Position numbers and translations under genes: made by a program. A DNA stretch of 64,000 nucleotides, from the NCBI RefSeq assembly GCF_016804325.1, contig NZ_CP043627.1:2307001-2371000 (forward strand), given 5' to 3'. Below are positions 51,235-59,045 of the stretch, piece by piece (the stretch's first letter is position 1; every line of letters begins with the position of its first letter). The notes under the pieces were generated by a model that saw nothing but the letters and a program-made list of their open reading frames with translations, was not told the origin of the DNA and did not search any database. This DNA is from Methylobacterium aquaticum. Its GTDB lineage: Bacteria; Pseudomonadota; Alphaproteobacteria; Rhizobiales; Beijerinckiaceae.

Positions 51235-51960
51235 TCACTCCCGCCGCAGCAGCCGGTCGACCAGCAGGTCCGACCACAGGCCGGTGCGGAAGTCGCGCCG
51301 GAGCGCGTCGGGATCGTAGACGTGCTCGACCCAGTCGAGGAAGCTCAGGCCCTTCGGCTCGCCCTCGGTGAGGTAGCGCTCGAAGAACGCATCGAGGATG
51401 CCGGTCTTGGCGAAGCGGAAATGGCCGAACCTCGCCGAGAGCTGGCGCGCCGCCTCGCGCACCGGCCGGCCCTCGTGCAGGATCAGGTAGAGGGCGGCGG
51501 CGAGCCCCGCCCGGTCGGCGCCGGACTTGCAGTGCAGGACCGCCGGGTAGGCGAGGCCGGCGAAGAAGTCCCTGGCGGCCAGCAGCGTCGCCTTGTCGGG
51601 CGCCTCGCGCGAGCGCATCACGAACTCGACGAGTTGCAGCCCCTCGCGCTCGCAGGCCTCGCGCTGGAGCTGCCAGGAGCCGTGCTCGCGCCCGCCGCGC
51701 AGCGAGATGATCGTCCGCACGCCCTGGCGCCGGAACCAGGCGAGGTCGTGCGGCCCCGGCTGGGCCGAGCGCCACACCATCCCGCGCCCGATCCGGTGCC
51801 GGTTGAGATAGGCCAGCCGGAACACGCCGTGATCGACGAGCAGCATGTTGGCCCAGGCGCGCAGGCGTCCGCCGGGGCCGGCGATCGGCTGCTCCCAGCG
51901 GGCGATGCGGGCCATGCGGCGGGCGTAGCGGGTCTCGGGCGGGAGGAAGCGGTTGAGCAC
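51235..51960 (-). CDS. Tyrosine/dual-specificity protein phosphatase
   Basis: Cysteine phosphatase with the P-loop signature HCKSGADRAG (CX5R) and the upstream TIISLRGGREHGSWQLQREA typical of the bacterial DSP-like family. From GTG 51960 the protein has 241 residues (VLNRFLPPETRYARRMARIA). An ATG at 51915 would give a shorter protein of 226 residues. I prefer the longer form because the basic N-terminus resembles relatives, but this is not certain. Substrate unknown. Confidence 0.88.
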   Translation of the reverse strand: MLNRFLPPETRYARRMARIARWEQPIAGPGGRLRAWANMLLVDHGVFRLAYLNRHRIGRGMVWRSAQPGPHDLAWFRRQGVRTIISLRGGREHGSWQLQREACEREGLQLVEFVMRSREAPDKATLLAARDFFAGLAYPAVLHCKSGADRAGLAAALYLILHEGRPVREAARQLSARFGHFRFAKTGILDAFFERYLTEGEPKGLSFLDWVEHVYDPDALRRDFRTGLWSDLLVDRLLRRE

Positions 51961-52157
51961 GAAGGGGCAGGCGCCTGGCTTTAAGGGAAAATCAGCGATT
52001 CGCCGGAGCGGGCAGCACGCCGCTCTAGCAGCCGCGTGACCCGGCCGCAACGACGCCGCCGCCGATGAGCCGGCGCACAAGCCTGGCATTGCGCTTGCGA
52101 TGTCCCCCCCGCATCGTAGGGACGCGATCCATCGGCTAACAATCGAGGGGGAAGGCC

Positions 52158-52664
52158 GTGAGCACTCAGGTCGTCAGCATGCGTCGGGCCCGGGACCAGG
52201 ATGCCGGGATGCTGTCGGAGATCTTCGACGCCGCCTGGCGCGAGGCCTACCAGGGCATCATCCCGGGTGTCGCCCTCGACCGGATGCTGGCCCGGCGCGG
52301 TCCGCGCTGGTGGCGCTCCACCATCGGCCGCAACCGGCCGCTGGTGGTGCTGGAGCTGGGCGAGAGTGTCATCGGCTACGTCTCCTACGGCCGCTGCCGC
52401 GACCGCTCCCTCAAGGCCGAGGGCGAGATCGACGAGATCTACCTCGCGCCGACCTACCAGGGCCTCGGCTACGGCACCCGGCTGTTCCGGGCGGTGCGCA
52501 ACGACCTCGCCGACCGGGAGGTGCGCCGGATCGCCGTGTGGTCGCTGACCGAGAACGACCGGGCGCGGGACTTCTACGAGCGGATGGGCGGACGCGTGGT
52601 GGCCGAATCCTGCGACCGCATCGCCGGGGCCGAGCTGCACAAGGTCGCCTACCTGTTCGGCTGA
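52158..52664 (+). CDS. GNAT-family N-acetyltransferase
   Basis: The 168-residue protein starts at GTG 52158 after GGGGGAAGGCC. GNAT features are EIYLAPTYQGLGYGTRLFRA (acetyl-CoA P-loop Q-G-L-G-Y-G) and VWSLTENDRARDFYERMGGR. The substrate is unknown; RimI-like or metabolite acetylation is possible. The gene is divergent from the phosphatase. Confidence 0.9.
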   Translation: MSTQVVSMRRARDQDAGMLSEIFDAAWREAYQGIIPGVALDRMLARRGPRWWRSTIGRNRPLVVLELGESVIGYVSYGRCRDRSLKAEGEIDEIYLAPTYQGLGYGTRLFRAVRNDLADREVRRIAVWSLTENDRARDFYERMGGRVVAESCDRIAGAELHKVAYLFG

Positions 52665-52916
52665 ACGGGGCGGGGGCGGCCCGCCGCTTCGCCGCCCTGC
52701 CTCCGGTTTCATCGCCCGCGGGCGTCATTTGCACAATCGGCGTTCATCCGCAGCAATCGACCCGGCGCGGCCGGTTCTCACGCCCGATGCGGCCGCGGCG
52801 GAACTTGTCCTCGACTGTCACCGCCGCCGTTGCGTCCCGGCGCTTGTGCGGGCGCCCGCGGCCCTCTAAGGACCGCGCCATTCAGGGGCGCATCCGCCCT
52901 TGCAGGGAGTCTGCTC

Positions 52917-53450
52917 ATGCGCCTCGATGCCATCTCCATCGGCAAGAACCCGCCCGAAGACGTCAACGTCGTCATCGAGGTTCCGGTCGGCGGCGAGCCG
53001 ATCAAGTACGAGATGGACAAGGATGCCGGGACGCTGATCGTCGACCGGTTCCTCTACACCGCGATGCATTATCCGGGGAATTACGGCTTCATTCCCCACA
53101 CCCTGTCGGGCGACGGCGATCCGTGCGACGTGCTGGTCGCCAACACCCGGGCGATCGTGCCCGGCGCCGTGATGAGCGTGCGCCCGGTCGGCGTGCTGGT
53201 GATGGAGGACAATGCCGGCGAGGACGAGAAGATCATCGCCGTCCCGTCGCGCAACCTGACCAAGCGCTACGACCGCGTCGAGAACTACACCGACCTGCCC
53301 GACATCACGATCCACCAGATCCAGCACTTCTTCGAGCACTACAAGGATCTCGAGCCGGGCAAGTGGGTGAAGATCGTGCGCTGGGGCGACAAGGCCGAGG
53401 CGCAGCGCCTGATCCTCGAAGGCATCGAGCGCGCCAAGAAGGCGAAGTAA
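52917..53450 (+). CDS. ppa: Inorganic pyrophosphatase
   Basis: Family I soluble pyrophosphatase, which hydrolyses PPi and drives biosynthesis. The 177-residue protein starts at ATG 52917 after CAGGGAG ([20 protein letters not shown]). The active-site signature is DGDPCDVLV, with [12 protein letters not shown] before it and [19 protein letters not shown] near the end. Length and motif order are typical. Confidence 0.97.
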   Translation: MRLDAISIGKNPPEDVNVVIEVPVGGEPIKYEMDKDAGTLIVDRFLYTAMHYPGNYGFIPHTLSGDGDPCDVLVANTRAIVPGAVMSVRPVGVLVMEDNAGEDEKIIAVPSRNLTKRYDRVENYTDLPDITIHQIQHFFEHYKDLEPGKWVKIVRWGDKAEAQRLILEGIERAKKAK

Positions 53451-53780
53451 GTCGGCAAGCGCCGTCAGACGGACGAGGCCCACGGCCACGCCCGCACGGA
53501 ACCCGGGCTTGCCCGGGTTCCACATCTACGGACCCCAAATCGGACAAGCTCGACTTGGGATGGGGGGAGGGTGCCCCGCTGCGCGTGCGAAGCAGTCGTG
53601 CCGGGGCGGGAGAGGGGAACCACGCGTCCGGGTGAGGCGGACCCTCTCTGAAGGCGCCCTCCGGATCAGCGCCGCGCTGCCTCTCTCTCCCGGCTCCTGC
53701 CGACGGCGGGGCCGGGCTTCCCGGCAGAGCTAGCGCATTCATACATTTCGGGTCTGAGCGATGTCCCCAATGAAGGTAGC

Positions 53781-53903
53781 GCACCTCCCCTCCCCCTTGT
53801 GGGGAGGGGTAAGGGGGTGGGGGTGGTGCCGGATAGGGCTTAGCGGTGCCTCCTGCACCACCCCCACCCCTAACCCCTCCCCACAAGGGGGGAGGGTAAG
53901 TGC
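53781..53903. repeat. Long inverted repeat, family A copy 2
   Basis: Arms GCACCTCCCCTCCCCCTTGT... (53781-53829) and their complement (53855-53903), matching copy 1 at 965-1086. It lies in the 571-bp gap between ppa and the small gene at 54022. The rest of the gap, 53451-53780, holds no convincing gene. Confidence 0.9.
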
Positions 53904-54021
53904 CTTTACTTACAATGGGTTAGCTCTCAGAGGAGAAGTGTGAATCCGCTAGCCCGGCAGAAGGGGGAGGGCTCCATGCGCACGACCCGCGCGGGATCCC
54001 ATCCCCGGTCGAAGCGCTCCC

Positions 54022-54228
54022 TCAGACGACCTGCGTCTGCACCGCCGCACCCGTCCGCGGCTTCTTCACGGCATCGTTGTAGGGCGCATTGTAGGCCCGG
54101 CGCACCGAAGCCCAGTAGGCCTCGCGCTCCTGGGCCGGGAGGCGGCCGAGCGCGGCATTGAGCGCGGCCTCGCCGGCGGCTTCCAGCCCGCGCAGCTGGT
54201 CCGGGGTGACGTCGTGAACGGTGGTCAT
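54022..54228 (-). CDS. Small hypothetical protein
   Basis: A 68-residue protein, MTTVHDVTPDQLRGLEAAGE start, with a mainly helical middle (ALGRLPAQEREAYWASVRRA). The amino-acid mix and codon use look like a real gene. I do not recognise a family, and no signal peptide is visible. Confidence 0.65.
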   Translation of the reverse strand: MTTVHDVTPDQLRGLEAAGEAALNAALGRLPAQEREAYWASVRRAYNAPYNDAVKKPRTGAAVQTQVV

Positions 54229-54356
54229 GGTGAAGGGGGTCCCGAGCCCGGTTGGGTTCGAGCCGCACCATGCCACAAGCGCGGCGGTTCCGCACGCTTC
54301 CGCTTGCCGCAACCCTGCCGCGCCCTGGCCCCTATCCCCGGTGTTTCGAGACTTCG

Positions 54357-54680
54357 TCAGCGCGCGCCGCCGCGGCCGGACAGGGCCGGGTTGCGGTCGG
54401 CGGCCCGGGCGGCGCTCGGCGGCAGGCCGTCGGCCGCCCGCGAGCCGTTCCGGGCGGGGAGGGGGACCGTACCGGGCGTCACGCCCTCGTGCCGCTCCTT
54501 GCCCCAGCCGTAGCCTGCATTCACCCCGGCATAGAAGCCGGTGAAGTCCTCCGCCGCAGCCGGGCCGGCGCCCACGGCCGTCAGGGCTAGGCCCGGCAGG
54601 ATAGCCCACAAACGGAAAGGAGCGGTGGCCAGGGGCCACCGCTCCGTCCGCGTCGATCGATTGCTCGGGCGACGATGCAC
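54357..54680 (-). CDS. Short secreted fragment resembling the start of an outer-membrane barrel
   Basis: The frame encodes a hydrophobic signal (LWAILPGLALTAVGAGPAAA) then EDFTGFYAGVNAGYGWGKER, the usual first strand of alphaproteobacterial surface barrels. It stops after about 60 more residues of low-complexity sequence. It is probably a truncated or relic barrel gene. The GTG at 54680 overlaps the terminator of the upstream cold-shock gene; a TTG at 54611 would avoid that. Low confidence that it is expressed. Confidence 0.45.
   Translation of the reverse strand: MHRRPSNRSTRTERWPLATAPFRLWAILPGLALTAVGAGPAAAEDFTGFYAGVNAGYGWGKERHEGVTPGTVPLPARNGSRAADGLPPSAARAADRNPALSGRGGAR
54619..54645 (-). terminator. 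Terminator of the cold-shock gene
   Basis: A perfect 12-base stem (GGAGCGGTGGCC / GGCCACCGCTCC, loop AGG), read on the minus strand, is followed by TTTCCGTTTGTG, 41 bases past the stop at 54687. Confidence 0.7.
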
Positions 54681-54686
54681 CGTGGA

Positions 54687-55466
54687 TCAGTCGACGCTGA
54701 TGCTCTGAGCCTCGCGGCCCTTCATGCCTTCGACCACGCCCATGGTGACAGGCTGGCCCTCGGCGAGGGACTCGAGGCCGGCGCGAGCGAGCGCCGAGCG
54801 GTGGATGAAGACATCCTTTCCGCCGTCATTCACCGAAACGAAGCCGAAGCCCTTGGCGGGATCGTACCACTTCACGGTGCCGCTCATCTCGGTCGAGGGA
54901 CCGGAGGCGAAGCGGCCACCGCCGCCGCCAGCGCCACGCTCGGGACGGTCGCCGTAGCCGCCGCCACCGAAGCCGCCGGCACGCGGCGGACGGGGATCGC
55001 GACGGACCGGCGCCTCGGCGGTGCTGGTGTCCACGCTGGTGATGTTGGTCACCTGCGGGCCCTTCTGGCCCTGCGCGGTCTGGACGCTCAGGCGGGTGCC
55101 CGGCATCAGATCGGCGTGGCCAGCCGCCTCGACGGCGCGGATGTGGAGGAAGGCATCGCCCGAACCGTCGCCGAGTTCGACGAAGCCGAAGCCCTTCTCC
55201 TTGTTGAACCACTTGACCGTCGCATCACGCTCCGGCCCGGAAGGGGCAGCGTTACGCGGGCCACCGCGATCGAAGCCACCGCCGCCGCCGCCGAAGCCGC
55301 CGCCGCCGTAACCACCGCCGCCGCCACCACCGTAGCCGCCGCCACCGCCACCATAGCCACCGCCGTAGCTGCTGCCCTGCGGCGCCTGATCAGGCCACCG
55401 CGGCTCGCCACCACCCTCGTCGAAGCCGCGACGGCGCGGCTCCCGGAAATCACGACCACGTCCCAT
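54687..55466 (-). CDS. Double cold-shock-domain protein with glycine-rich N-terminus
   Basis: The 259-residue RNA/DNA-binding protein starts at ATG 55466 (MGRGRDFREPRRRGFDEGGG). The order is a basic start, a glycine-tyrosine-rich stretch (GGYGGGGGGYGGGGG, about residues 35-70), cold-shock domain 1 (VKWFNKEKGFGFVELGDGSG), a second glycine/arginine-rich linker, and cold-shock domain 2 (VKWYDPAKGFGFVSVNDGGK). Both RNP1-like motifs (KGFGFV) are intact. It acts as an RNA chaperone. The glycine-rich tract resembles eukaryotic glycine-rich RNA-binding proteins and may promote self-association. A terminator follows. Confidence 0.93.
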   Translation of the reverse strand: MGRGRDFREPRRRGFDEGGGEPRWPDQAPQGSSYGGGYGGGGGGYGGGGGGGYGGGGFGGGGGGFDRGGPRNAAPSGPERDATVKWFNKEKGFGFVELGDGSGDAFLHIRAVEAAGHADLMPGTRLSVQTAQGQKGPQVTNITSVDTSTAEAPVRRDPRPPRAGGFGGGGYGDRPERGAGGGGGRFASGPSTEMSGTVKWYDPAKGFGFVSVNDGGKDVFIHRSALARAGLESLAEGQPVTMGVVEGMKGREAQSISVD

Positions 55467-55867
55467 TAGAAGCTCGCCAAAACGTAAAAACCGCCGACCA
55501 CCCTTGTACCCCGGTGCGCTCTGTGCCTGACAGCCGACGCCTCGAGATCGTTCCATTCCCGGCTGCGGTGACCAAGATGACCGCCACACTCCTGACGCAA
55601 CTCAGACCGTACCGCAAGGCGGATCTGCGACGCGTGGCGATGACAGGGGTTACTTTCTCACGTCGCGACGCGGATTGACAGCCCGATTCGCCATCTTTTC
55701 CCCGTGTCCATCATGCACCAGTGTGGCGTATGAGCACGGGGTCTCGCGTGCCCCGAGAGCGGCCCCGACGCCACGAGGCGCAGGCTGCGCGGGACCCCGC
55801 CCGCCCGGCGACGCGTTGCCCGCCCGTACCCGTCCTGCCGTTCCAACGCCCAATATCCGAGGTCCCG
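55467..55867. other. 401-bp divergent region between the cold-shock gene and selO
   Basis: No full gene. It contains the long leader of the cold-shock gene on the minus strand, with a possible 14-codon leader frame (55650-55694), and the short upstream region of selO. A TTGACA is at 55675-55680 on the plus strand, but no good -10 box lies 17 bases downstream. Confidence 0.4.
55650..55694 (-). CDS. Possible 14-residue leader peptide ahead of the cold-shock gene
   Basis: ATG at 55694 follows GGGGAAAAG, a fair ribosome site, and gives MANRAVNPRRDVRK before a TAA. It lies 183 bases upstream of the cold-shock gene start on the same strand. A frame this short can arise by chance; it is listed because of its ribosome site and position in the leader. 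Confidence 0.3.
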   Translation of the reverse strand: MANRAVNPRRDVRK

Positions 55868-57301
55868 ATGCCGGCCCACACCTATCGCCCGTCGCGCCGT
55901 CACGCCGATCTCGGCCCCGATTTCTACGACGTCGTCGCGCCCGCCCGCTTCCCGGCCCACATCGTGCGCCACCGCAACCAGCCCTGGGCCGAGCGGGTGG
56001 GCTTGGGCGGCCTCACCGAGGCGGAGTGGATCGGGCATTTCGGCCGCTTCGAGCCGCTGCCGGGCAGCTTTCCCGCGCCGATGGCCCTGCGCTACCACGG
56101 CCATCAGTTCCGCAGCTACAACCCGGAACTCGGCGACGGGCGCGGCTTCCTGTTCGCGCAGGCGCACGACATAGCGGATGGGCGCCTGCTCGATCTCGGC
56201 ACCAAGGGCAGCGGCCAGACGCCGTGGTCGCGGACCGCCGACGGCCGTCTGACGCTCAAGGGCGGGGTGCGCGAGGTGCTGGCCACCACGATGCTCGAGG
56301 CGCTCGGCGTCGAAACCTCGAAGTCGTTCAGCCTGATCGAGACCGGGGAGGCGCTGAGCCGCGGCGACGAGCCGTCGCCGACCCGCTCCTCGGTGCTGGT
56401 GCGGCTCAGCCACTCGCATGTCCGCATCGGCACCTTCCAGCGCTTCCGCGCCTACAACGACACCGACAACCTGCTCCGCCTCCTCGACCACACGGTCCGC
56501 ACCTACCTGCCCGATGCCTGGCGAGACGATCCGGCCGACCGCGCCGCCGCCTTCCTCACGGAGGTCTGCCGCCGCGTCGCCCGGATGGGCGCGCAGTGGA
56601 TGGCGGCGGGCTTCGTCCACGGCGTGCTCAACACCGACAACATCAACGTGACCGGCGAGAGCTTCGATTACGGCCCGTGGCGCTTCGCCCCGGTCAACGA
56701 CCCGGCCTTCACCGCCGCCTATTTCGACGAATACGGCCTCTACGCCTTCGGGCGCCAGCCCGAGGCCTTGGGCTGGAACCTCGCGCGTCTGGCCGAATGC
56801 CTGCTGCCGCTCTCCGACGAGGCGCGGCTCGGCGCGGCCATGGACGTCTACGGGCCCGGCCTCCAGGAGGCCTTCGCGCAGGCGATCCTGCGCCGCCTCG
56901 GCCTCGCGGTCCCGGCCGACGAACCGGCGATGCACGGGCTCGTCGGCGCGTTCTGGGCCTTCCTCCAGACCAGCCGGGCCCCGTTCGAGCAGGCCTTCTT
57001 CGACTGGTACGGGGGCATCGCCAGCGAGGACCGGGCCGCCCGCAGCCCGGCCGCCGCACATTATAATGGCGAGAGCTTCGCGCGGGTGCGCCAGGCCCTC
57101 GGCGCCCTGTCGCCCGATCCGGCGGCGCGCCTCGACCACCCGTATTTCGCCAGGGCCACCCCCTGCACGATGCTGATCGACGAGGTCGAGGCCCTGTGGG
57201 CGCCGATCGCCGCCGGTGACGACTGGTCGGCCTATCACGCCAAGCTCGCGGCGATCGGTGAGATGGCCGAGGCCTACGGCACCGTCCCGGCCGGCCCGTG
57301 A
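55868..57301 (+). CDS. selO: Protein adenylyltransferase SelO
   Basis: Pseudokinase-fold enzyme that transfers AMP to Ser/Thr/Tyr of target proteins in response to redox stress. The 477-residue protein starts at ATG 55868 (MPAHTYRPSRRHADLGPDFY). Conserved parts are ALRYHGHQFRSYNPELGDGR, DLGTKGSGQTPWSRTADGRL, FVHGVLNTDNINVTGESFDY and DYGPWRFAPVNDP. No selenocysteine codon is apparent at the C-terminus. Its 3' end overlaps the convergent solute-binding protein gene by 28 bp. Confidence 0.95.
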   Translation: MPAHTYRPSRRHADLGPDFYDVVAPARFPAHIVRHRNQPWAERVGLGGLTEAEWIGHFGRFEPLPGSFPAPMALRYHGHQFRSYNPELGDGRGFLFAQAHDIADGRLLDLGTKGSGQTPWSRTADGRLTLKGGVREVLATTMLEALGVETSKSFSLIETGEALSRGDEPSPTRSSVLVRLSHSHVRIGTFQRFRAYNDTDNLLRLLDHTVRTYLPDAWRDDPADRAAAFLTEVCRRVARMGAQWMAAGFVHGVLNTDNINVTGESFDYGPWRFAPVNDPAFTAAYFDEYGLYAFGRQPEALGWNLARLAECLLPLSDEARLGAAMDVYGPGLQEAFAQAILRRLGLAVPADEPAMHGLVGAFWAFLQTSRAPFEQAFFDWYGGIASEDRAARSPAAAHYNGESFARVRQALGALSPDPAARLDHPYFARATPCTMLIDEVEALWAPIAAGDDWSAYHAKLAAIGEMAEAYGTVPAGP

Positions 57302-58971
57302 GGCCGGGGCGCCGGGGCGCCGCGCGCATCCGGACCGCTCAAGCCGACGCCGCGGAACAGGTGCCGGCCGAGGGGGTCCATGCGGTAGCCGGTCACCTCG
57401 CGCCGGGCGACCACGAACACCGCCGAATGGGCGATCGGCACCCAGGGCACCTCGCGGGCGAAGATGCCTTGCGCCTGACGGTAGAGCGCGGCCCGGGCCT
57501 CCTGGTCGGGCAGGCGCCGGGCCCGGGTCACCAGGGTGTCGAAGGCGGGGTCGCACCAGCGGGCGACGTTGCTGCCGCCGGGCCGGGCCGGCACGCAGCC
57601 GAGCAGCACGCCGAGGAAGTTGTCCGGGTCGCCGTTGTCGGCGGTCCAGCCGAACAGGGCCATCGCCGGCACGCCGGCCAGCATCTTGGCCCGGTAGGCG
57701 CTCCATTCGTCGGTGAGGAGCCGCAGCCGGATGCCGATGCGGGCGAGGTCGGCCTGGATCAGGTCGGCCACGCGCCGGCCGTTGGGATTGTAGGCCCGGC
57801 TCACCGGCGGGTACCAGAGCTCCGCCTCGAAGCCCGCGGGAAACCCCGCCTCGGCGAGCAGCTTCTGCGCTGCCACCCGGTCGAGGGGCGGGTCCCGGAG
57901 CGTCGGATCGTGGCCCCAGAGGTTCGGCGGCAGGGGCGAGCGGGCCGCCGTGCCGCCGGGGCCGTAGATCCCCTCGACGATCGCCGCCTTGTCGATCGCC
58001 ATCGCGACGGCGCGGCGCACCCGCAGGTCGTCGAAGGGAGGCTTCGTCACGTTGAGGGCGAGGTAGCCGATATTCAGCTCCTCCTCGCGCATCAGGGTCA
58101 GCGCCGGATCGGCCCGGATCGCGTCGAGGTCGGCCGGATTCGGGAACGGCATCAGGTGGCACTCGCCGGCCCGGACCTTGGCGAGCCGCACCGCCGCGTT
58201 GGGGGTGATCGAGAAGACCAGGCTGTCGATCGGCGGGCGCCCGCCCCAGTGATCCGGAAAGGCGCGGTAGCGCAGGGCGACGTCGGGCTGGAACGCCACG
58301 AAGCTGAACGGCCCGGTGCCGATCGGCTCGCGGTCGAGGCGCTCCGGCTCGCCGGCCACCATGAGCCTTCCGGCGTATTCCGCCGACTGGATCGCCCCGA
58401 GCGCCATGGCGATGTTGGGCAGGAAGGTGGCGTCGGCCTCCCGCAGCCGCACGCGCACCGTGCGGGCATCCAGGGCCGCGACCGCCTCGATCAGGTCGGG
58501 CAGGCCGAGGTCGCGGAAGTATGCGTACTGGCCGCCCGAGACCCGGTGATACGGATGGTCCGGCTTCCACTGCCGAGTGATCGAGAACACCACGTCCTCG
58601 GCGGCGAGCGGCCGGGTCGGGGTGAACCGGGCATTGCGGTGGAAGGCGACGTTCGCGCGGAGCGTGAAGGTGTAGTCGCGCCCGTCCGGCGAGATCGTCC
58701 AGGATTCGGCGAGGCTCGGGCGGATCGTGGTGGTGCCGGGCTCGAACGCCACCAGGGTGTCGAAGACCGGCCAGGCCGCATCCATCCCGGTCGTCGTGGT
58801 GACGAGTTGCGGGTTGAGCGATTCGGGATTGCCCTCGGAGCAGAAGACCAGGGTCCGGGCGGCGGCCGGCGACGCGGCGAGCCACAGGGCGGCGACGAGG
58901 GCCGAGACGGTGGAGAGCCACGCGCCTGCGGCCCGGCGCCGTGTTCCGACCGGTCGGTTCCGAGCGGGCAT
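57274..58971 (-). CDS. Orphan ABC-transporter substrate-binding protein, family 5
   Basis: The 565-residue periplasmic protein starts at ATG 58971 after GAGG. The signal ends AASPAAARTLVFCSEG. Family 5 features are GNPESLNPQLVTTTTGMDAA, SLAESWTISPDGRDYTFTLR, GTGPFSFVAFQPDVALRYRA and RRAVAMAIDKAAIVEGIYGP. This group binds peptides, opines or nickel. No permease or ATPase is next to it. It follows a histidine kinase gene by 74 bp on the same strand, so it may deliver a ligand to the sensor or to a transporter elsewhere. Confidence 0.93.
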   Translation of the reverse strand: MPARNRPVGTRRRAAGAWLSTVSALVAALWLAASPAAARTLVFCSEGNPESLNPQLVTTTTGMDAAWPVFDTLVAFEPGTTTIRPSLAESWTISPDGRDYTFTLRANVAFHRNARFTPTRPLAAEDVVFSITRQWKPDHPYHRVSGGQYAYFRDLGLPDLIEAVAALDARTVRVRLREADATFLPNIAMALGAIQSAEYAGRLMVAGEPERLDREPIGTGPFSFVAFQPDVALRYRAFPDHWGGRPPIDSLVFSITPNAAVRLAKVRAGECHLMPFPNPADLDAIRADPALTLMREEELNIGYLALNVTKPPFDDLRVRRAVAMAIDKAAIVEGIYGPGGTAARSPLPPNLWGHDPTLRDPPLDRVAAQKLLAEAGFPAGFEAELWYPPVSRAYNPNGRRVADLIQADLARIGIRLRLLTDEWSAYRAKMLAGVPAMALFGWTADNGDPDNFLGVLLGCVPARPGGSNVARWCDPAFDTLVTRARRLPDQEARAALYRQAQGIFAREVPWVPIAHSAVFVVARREVTGYRMDPLGRHLFRGVGLSGPDARGAPAPRPHGPAGTVP

Positions 58972-59045
58972 CGATCCTCGCTTCCATCGGCGGCGCCCGG
59001 CCGTGCCGGGCGTCGGTCCAGACAAGGGGTAGGCGGAACCGTCGT

